Source: Rhytidiadelphus loreus
Taxonomy: Eukaryota; Streptophyta; Bryopsida; Hypnales; Hylocomiaceae
Length of the DNA stretch: 64,000 nucleotides
Assembly (NCBI GenBank): GCA_947034895.1
Contig: OX344762.1
Span: 70,736,981 to 70,800,980, forward strand
Reading direction: 5' to 3'
Shown: positions 58,986-64,000 of the stretch, piece by piece
Numbering within the stretch: position 1 is the first letter of the stretch
How the letters are laid out: each line of letters opens with the position of its first letter
Translations under genes and position numbers: made by a program
The notes under the pieces: generated by a model
Database searches by the model: none
What the model saw: the letters and a program-made list of their open reading frames with translations, nothing else
What the model was told of the DNA's origin: nothing

Positions 58986-59375
58986 AATTTTGTGTTTTTT
59001 GAACTCAGTAGACTTTGGGGACCGTTTTGGAATAGTAATATATTTTTTTTTCAAGAAACTTTGAACTAAGAAAAGTTATACAATGAAGCTAACTTTCACC
59101 TCCAAAAATTCATTTCACATTTGAAGTCTCCAATCAAAAGTTATAGACAAAATTCAGAGCGGGTTTGAAATGGACCTTTTTGTTGACATTTTTAAACACT
59201 CGCTCTGAATTTTGTCTATAACTTTTGACTGGAGACTTCAAATGTCAAACGGATTTTTGGAGGTGAAATTTATCTTGATTGTCTAACTTTTATTAGTTCA
59301 AAATTTCTTCAGAAAACATATTTTACTATGCCCAAACGGTCATCAAAGTCTGCTAAGTTCAAAAAACACAGAATT
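58986..59375. repeat. 390-bp fold-back 2, homologous to fold-back 1
   Basis: Second hairpin with the same design: 'tgtgttttttgaactcagta' at the left pairs with the complement at the right edge, and the 'aaagttatagacaaaattca' region lies near the centre (about 59185). Arms differ from fold-back 1 by scattered changes. Confidence 0.85.
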
Positions 59376-59836
59376 GTGAGTAATAAAGTATTAAATTCAA
59401 TTAAAATTCTAGTTAGAATTGAACCTTAGGAATTTAAAACTTTACCCCAACGACATAAACTTATTTAAAACTTTTATAAGTGTAAATAAACAAAAAAGTG
59501 TTGATTGTTTTGTTGATTTGGATGTTGACCTACCAAAAGTAACAAAGAAATTTAACCATTTTGTTACCTTGTGCCAAATCAACAAAAAATTGTGAAAATG
59601 AACAAAAAAATGTTTATAGTTTTGTTGATTTGGACGTTGTACTACCAAAATTAACAAAAAATTTAACCATTTTATTAGCTTGTGCCAAATCAACAAAAAA
59701 TTGTGAAAATGGTCGATATAGTGCCCACATTAACAAAAAAATTGATGATTTTTGTTGATCTGGACATCATTTTCTACTATTGCAATCATCCTCAGTCACA
59801 ATTATGTAGTCATAAAACACTGTTATTGTTGTAGTG

Positions 59837-60183
59837 TATGTGTCATGTTGTCAATCTACTTAAAACTTGAAACACAGTGGCTACATATTACTTCTAGTGC
59901 TTCTATAATCCAAAAGTCTAGTCTTTTACATTTCAAAAGTCTAGTCTTCATATTCCAAAAGCTAGTCCCCATCTTAAATTACAAGGAAAATTGAGTTTCA
60001 AAGATGTGAAAACAATAAATTATGTAGGTTATCAACCTCACCGACTCCAAAGGAATACATGTTTTGCCACCCTAGCAACCTAGAAATTAACTTTGCTAGA
60101 TACAGTATAAAGAGAAAACACCACTAAAATTCCAAGAAAGTGAAAAACAAGCCAAGAACATACAAGCCAACCATTCAAGGCAG
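59837..60183. other. Intergenic DNA
   Basis: Contains a short imperfect tandem 'attccaaaagtctagtcttt' (59907-59965). Nothing else is seen. Confidence 0.5.
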
Positions 60184-60456
60184 CTATTCCTCCTTTGATT
60201 CCGACATCGAAGTATCACCATCGCTGCTAGAATCTCCTAAGGTACTTGTGTTAGTGCTCAAAGAGTTGTCCATTTGATCTTTGGCAGGTGGATCAATTTT
60301 AGCGACATTGTTGCTTGGTGGACTTCATGCATGGTTGATTACTTTGTGTTGGCTTGCAGCAAGGACTTCCACAATTTTGGCCTTCAATTTTGCCCATCCA
60401 TTCATCTTCCTGTATTTCAGCTTCTCATCAGTTGGTGGGCGGTTGAAGTAGTCCAC
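60184..60456 (-). pseudogene. C-terminal exon-like piece of an unrecognised gene, internal stop
   Basis: On the minus strand an acceptor 'gctataaaag' opens VDYFNRPPTDEKLKYRKMNG... then WAKLKAKIVEVLAASQHKV..., protein-like and charged. A TGA at 60325-60327 interrupts it, yet the same frame continues for 46 codons with a Ser/Asp-rich acidic tail (LGDSSSDGDTSMSESKEE) to a stop at 60184-60186. The intact reading beyond the stop suggests a young nonsense change. The family is not recognised. Confidence 0.5.
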
Positions 60457-61355
60457 CTTTTATAGCAATTAATACATAATGAGAAAAGATTTTCAAAATC
60501 ACATAAGAAATACGAAATACTACTAACTATGGAATCATGTATTTAAAAATACCATTACAAAGACTTTTTTCATAACATATATATACTTTGAATTCCTAAA
60601 CACATAATAGATACCAAATTGACATCTTCAATGTGAAAATCTGAGATTCTATAAACTTTTAACTACCTCAAACTTAGAGAACCTCTTCTTTCTCAAATAT
60701 AGCCATCCTACCTAAATAATTACAAGTTAGAAGTACAGCACAAAGCTTGCCAAACAGCATGGATAATAAAGCCACTAACTTAAGGCTAAAGTGATGCAAA
60801 CTTTAGCTTAAATATGCTTATAGTTGAATTATGGAAAATTTATACAATCACAACAACTTCTCAATGCTTAGTTCTTTATTGCATACATTTGTCAACCTTT
60901 TTTCAAAGCAAACATACAATTGCCTTTAAACTAAAATGACTATGCACATTAATGATTCAAAACAAGGATAATAATATAATTCAAAAATATTTGGCAAACG
61001 TGATTTTAGAAACAAAAATATCATGCATTCAAATAATTTGATGAATTGATGACCATCATTTGTTAGTCACACTTGTACAAATATCAAAGACTACCATGGA
61101 ACATAATTAGAACTTGCTATGTGAGAGAATTGTAATCCAACTTAAAACATATACAACTAAGACATAACTTCATTGTATCATTCTAAAACCACCAAATGAA
61201 TGGTTCATAATACTTGACATCCTAAACAAAACAGAAATGAAACTTCTTTGTGATGAAGAAGACCAGAGTACTAAAGATAAGACAATAAGGTCACCCAAGA
61301 TACAACTGCATACAAACTGACAATACAAAAAAAAAGATTGGCAACTGTAGATTTT

Positions 61356-61715
61356 CACATGCATGGACAATAAAAGAGGTAACTTCTAAAGAGTGAAGTG
61401 CAAAGTTTAGAGTTACTCAAGAAGCAATCATGTATTCCCTTGATCCCCCGTGGCCTACAACAATGTGTTGGCCCTTGTATTTTGAATTGCTTATTTGCAA
61501 CTTCTCTACATAACTCTGTTTTTTTTTGGCTTGAGGGCGTCCTTTGTTGATTCATAGATAATTAGCCATGATCCCTTCGAGCATCTTGCCAGTCTTGAAA
61601 CTTGTCCACTTTTCGTTGCTTTTTTGAATTTATATTTCAAGCGGATCCCGCGCTCTCTAAGATTTGTTCCCACCGCCCTCAAGATGCTTTTCGGATCCCA
61701 AGGATCCAAATACAA
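61356..61715 (-). pseudogene. Decayed coding-like stretch
   Basis: Two overlapping minus-strand frames (61506-61715, basic, with GQVSRLARCSKGSWLIIY; and one reading KGRPQAKKKQSYVEKLQ and YKGQHIVVGHGGSREY around 61545-61420) look like one coding region broken by a frameshift. It lies between the pieces at 60184-60456 and 61738-62022 and may belong to the same gene. Confidence 0.3.
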
Positions 61716-61737
61716 CTTTCATAGTTTTAATGTGAAT

Positions 61738-62022
61738 CTAGCTTTCAGTTCTTGGCAGTTGGCACTGCTTATTCCAATCTAAGTGCCACAGGAATTGAAA
61801 CGGTGCTTGCTCCAATGCGTACCTTTGCATGCACTCCCAAAATTCTCCTATTGGTGCTTGTTTTGGTGCAGTGAAGAAGTTCACTTCAAAGGAAAGAATC
61901 CTATGAACTGCATCCCAATTGCTTAAGACAGGGAGTGAATCTCTTTTTTCTCTTGAATTCTTGGTTGTTGAAGAAGAAAATGTGCCAAAGGATCCATTGT
62001 TGTCTTGTTGAGAACGTCTGCC
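61738..62022 (-). pseudogene. Exon-like open frame of an unrecognised gene
   Basis: A minus-strand frame of 94 codons between stops reads SLPVLSNWDAVHRILSFEVN... then EFWECMQRYALEQAPFQFLW..., with a hydrophobic-aromatic protein-like pattern and no ATG. It follows 'atttcatgag', a usable acceptor. With 60184-60456 it may form the remains of a multi-exon gene or transposon gene. Confidence 0.4.
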
Positions 62023-63443
62023 TCATGAAATCACAAGGATTCTGGCTGCGACCAAAAATGAATTGGGAATGAAAGAAGTTGTAAGATGATAAAAACAAAT
62101 GAACTTGTCACTTGTAGATTCAAGAAGTGATTTGTTGGGTCGTTTGGAGATTGTAGTGTTTAATGTTGTAGCGTCGTAGTACTTAGTAGACTTTGATAGT
62201 GCACTCACGCTTGTTTTCTTCATTCAATTTGGTCATTCTTGTTGTTATCCCTGTCCCTCTTGCTTCTTATGAAACAAGTTGTCCTTGGTTGCACTCCTTA
62301 GCTTCCATCGTAGTTACATTGCGTCTAAGTTTTCTTGTTCACATTGTTGTCAAGCACAAGGTAGGCGTTGGCGGAACCGTAGGAGGTAGTTGTTGGCGGC
62401 AGGAAGGCAACGACGACTTAGGGTGACAAAGGAGCTATGCTTCACTTGAGGTGCATTGAGGGAGTAATGACTGCTAACTAGAACACAAGAACAGTAAAAA
62501 AAAATTTCAAGTAATTGCTTATTCTTATTTCTTCCACTTCTATAGTTTCTTATGAAGCAAACATAGTCGTAAGGTTAGTCATAAGTACTTTGAATTGCAT
62601 GGCTATAAACTATTGAAGAGAGAATTGCATGAGGTATATCTTACATGATTTTGATGGTCATTACGCATTGATTCCCAGTTGTTGGTGATAGCAATGAATA
62701 TTTCAGTGTAGAAAACAAATTTTTGGTCTTCTCTCTGTTTGTTTTGGTGATTACGGTCTGTTACAATAGCATAGATAAAGTAGATCTTAGTAAGGAAGTT
62801 TTGAACCCTACCCTAAAACCCTGAAATGCAATATAGAGTCCAAAGATATGTCTGATTAACGAGTACCTAAAATTGTAGTGAGCATCTATAGAAGTCGTAG
62901 AGTGTACGTTAATGATGGGAGGACTTTTACAAGATTAGCCCTAAATTTGAAATTTGGTTGCCATTGCAACAATGCAAGAGAACAAACTTCCAATAAAAAG
63001 AAACGCATGGATGTTGGGATCCCAGTCCTATTCCTAGCCTCACATGCTTTTGAGCGCATACTGCAGAGTTGAAGGCATTAGGGAAAATCCAAGGCAATTT
63101 GAACGTCAATTCACCAATTGAGGCCTCTAAGCCAATTGACATTGAAGAGCATCATTCTTCCCCACAAAGTGGCTTTATACTATAGCGAAGTTTGTTCACA
63201 AGAGAGGCTGCTCAAACAAACGTACAAGGCTTGGGAGTTCACATTCACATCTACATGACACCTCTCCAAGCCCCCAAAGAGCAGTGATAGACGAAAGTGT
63301 CGTTGGACCCCCTTGTGCGAGCTAGGTGAATCTTGAAATTCCCATCTAGTGCTCCCTTGGCAGAGGTTGGTGAGGATGTTACCAGGTGTTCACACAAGAG
63401 ATCTCCTATTAGTACGCCGGTGCAACTCCCAACAATAGTGTAG
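62023..63443. other. Intergenic DNA, possible 5' part of the minus-strand remnant
   Basis: Between 62190 and 62430 the minus strand is GC-richer and has an ATG (62311-62309) followed by a short frame with an early stop. No supported gene. From 62430 to 63443 only short open frames occur. Confidence 0.35.
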
Positions 63444-63950
63444 TTGCAAAATTTGAATGGGAGATATAGGGAGATGGAAGTTAATTACAAAATTGGAGGT
63501 GAAATTAACGTACACATGACTTTGCTAGAAGCACATGTCAGAATTGAAACTAGTGAGTGTGTACAAATTGTGAACAGAGGCTTGCTGGCAGAACAGGCTG
63601 GTGAGGATATTGGCCTCCAACTACATGGAGATGACAAAATGCAAGTTTCTAATTTTTTCCTTGAGACTGCCCCGGAAAACGAGCTAAATTCCACGAGGTA
63701 CAAGGTTGGACGTGCTTCTTCTACTCCACGAACAAAAAATTACTTGAGGGAGATTATTGAGCGCCTATTGTCTATGTTGCCATCTAATGAGCGGTCAACA
63801 TTCCTTGAAACACATTCCATGCCGCCAATTGTAGACTCGCTTCCCGAATTGCTAGCTGAAATTGATGTCGTGGAGTTGCCTGAGGTTGAAGTTCCTCCAA
63901 CTTTAGCAAGAGGTTGTGAAAATCATAAGGTCTATTTTCCCAAAGTGTAA
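63444..63950 (+). CDS. Hypothetical protein or exon, 168 residues
   Basis: An open frame with ATG and stop inside the window. The second half is strongly protein-like: YLREIIERLLSMLPSNERST, then DSLPELLAEIDVVELPEVEV, then PPTLARGCENHKVYFPKV. Leu/Glu-rich helices dominate and no known domain, signal peptide or membrane segment is recognised. Possible splice sites (CAG|GCTGG at 63597, GAG|GTACAAG at 63699) mean that parts could be intronic. It could be an exon of a gene running off the window or a transposon-derived frame. Confidence 0.4.
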   Translation: MQNLNGRYREMEVNYKIGGEINVHMTLLEAHVRIETSECVQIVNRGLLAEQAGEDIGLQLHGDDKMQVSNFFLETAPENELNSTRYKVGRASSTPRTKNYLREIIERLLSMLPSNERSTFLETHSMPPIVDSLPELLAEIDVVELPEVEVPPTLARGCENHKVYFPKV

Positions 63951-64000
63951 AGAGTCGTCTTGCCTTCTATTCAATTAACAAACATTTGAAAGTAGCAAGT

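Larger units (their letters stand above)
58205..59782. mobile_element. Nested CACTA-type element with internal fold-backs, 1,578 bp
   Basis: The ends CACTAGTAAAAAATCTGCGT and (reverse complement) CAATAGTAGAAAATGATGTC, each followed by CCA.ATCAACAA, form an inverted repeat. The 3-bp target duplication CAA lies at 58202-58204 and 59783-59785, and the empty site is present in the other CACTA copy at 34408 ('gtcgccaatcatcctc'). Subterminal 'aaatcaacaaaaaattgtg' repeats are frequent. The right end has CAATA instead of CACTA, which could reduce mobility. Inside are two long fold-backs and a SINE-like piece; no transposase frame. Confidence 0.85.
57030..59836. mobile_element. Second copy of the 2-kb CACTA element, left-truncated and interrupted
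   Basis: 57030-58204 and 59783-59836 together match the right half of 32412-34472, starting at 'catatacaattaaagaaat' (33500) and ending with the inverted terminus (reverse complement CACTACAACAATAACAGTG). The left end with its CACTA terminus and 38-bp array is missing. A different CACTA element is nested at 58205-59782. Confidence 0.8.

Overview
The window is nuclear DNA of a land plant, AT-rich and repeat-dense. The evidence is two intron-containing B3-family transcription factor genes with the B1-B2-B3 layout of ABI3/VP1, surrounded by plant-type DNA transposons (CACTA, Harbinger-like, and a TTAA-flanked family), LTR-like promoter fragments and minisatellites. No bacterial, organellar, tRNA-cluster or rRNA features are seen. 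The B3 wording ([35 protein letters not shown]) would suit a bryophyte, lycophyte or fern at least as well as a seed plant, but the species cannot be fixed from the sequence. 

Layout. 1-3.4 kb: repeats, including a 248-bp direct repeat. 3.9-5.9 kb (minus): a decayed gene whose domains read as a Crypton/DUF3504-type tyrosine recombinase. 6-15.6 kb: AT-rich sequence with an orphan first-exon-like stretch at 7.2 kb, a tandem pair of about 0.95-kb units (8.06-10.29 kb), minisatellites, and an LTR-like promoter fragment (minus). 16.1-20.6 kb: copies of a TTAA-flanked element with CCCCTAAAG termini, one carrying a complete nested CACTA element. 21.2-27.4 kb (plus): ABI3-like gene A. 27.4-36.4 kb: intergenic AT-rich DNA, an LTR-like fragment, a 2-kb CACTA element and another TTAA element. 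36.4-46.7 kb: a large inverted duplication (arms about 2.5-3.4 kb) around a 4.4-kb spacer, with MITEs. 46.7-51.7 kb (plus): ABI3-like gene B, about 24 kb from gene A and in the same orientation. 52.2-57 kb: a 21-bp tandem repeat, exon-like fragments, a minisatellite and a third LTR-like fragment (minus). 57.0-59.8 kb: a second copy of the 2-kb CACTA element, interrupted by a third CACTA element that carries two long fold-backs and a tRNA-derived SINE-like piece. 60.2-64 kb: decayed unrecognised coding sequence (minus) and an open frame near the right edge (plus).

The two working genes are the ABI3-like pair. Both keep the ancestral intron positions and intact frames, and both carry, inside the intron that splits the B3 domain, a 57-nt in-frame exon-like segment with strong splice sites. 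Skipping it gives a canonical B3 domain; including it would put 19 extra residues in the middle of the DNA-binding fold. This shared cassette is the most notable feature of the window. Other points of note are the tyrosine recombinase remnant, the piggyBac-like TTAA element family, and the inverted duplication of the gene B upstream region.
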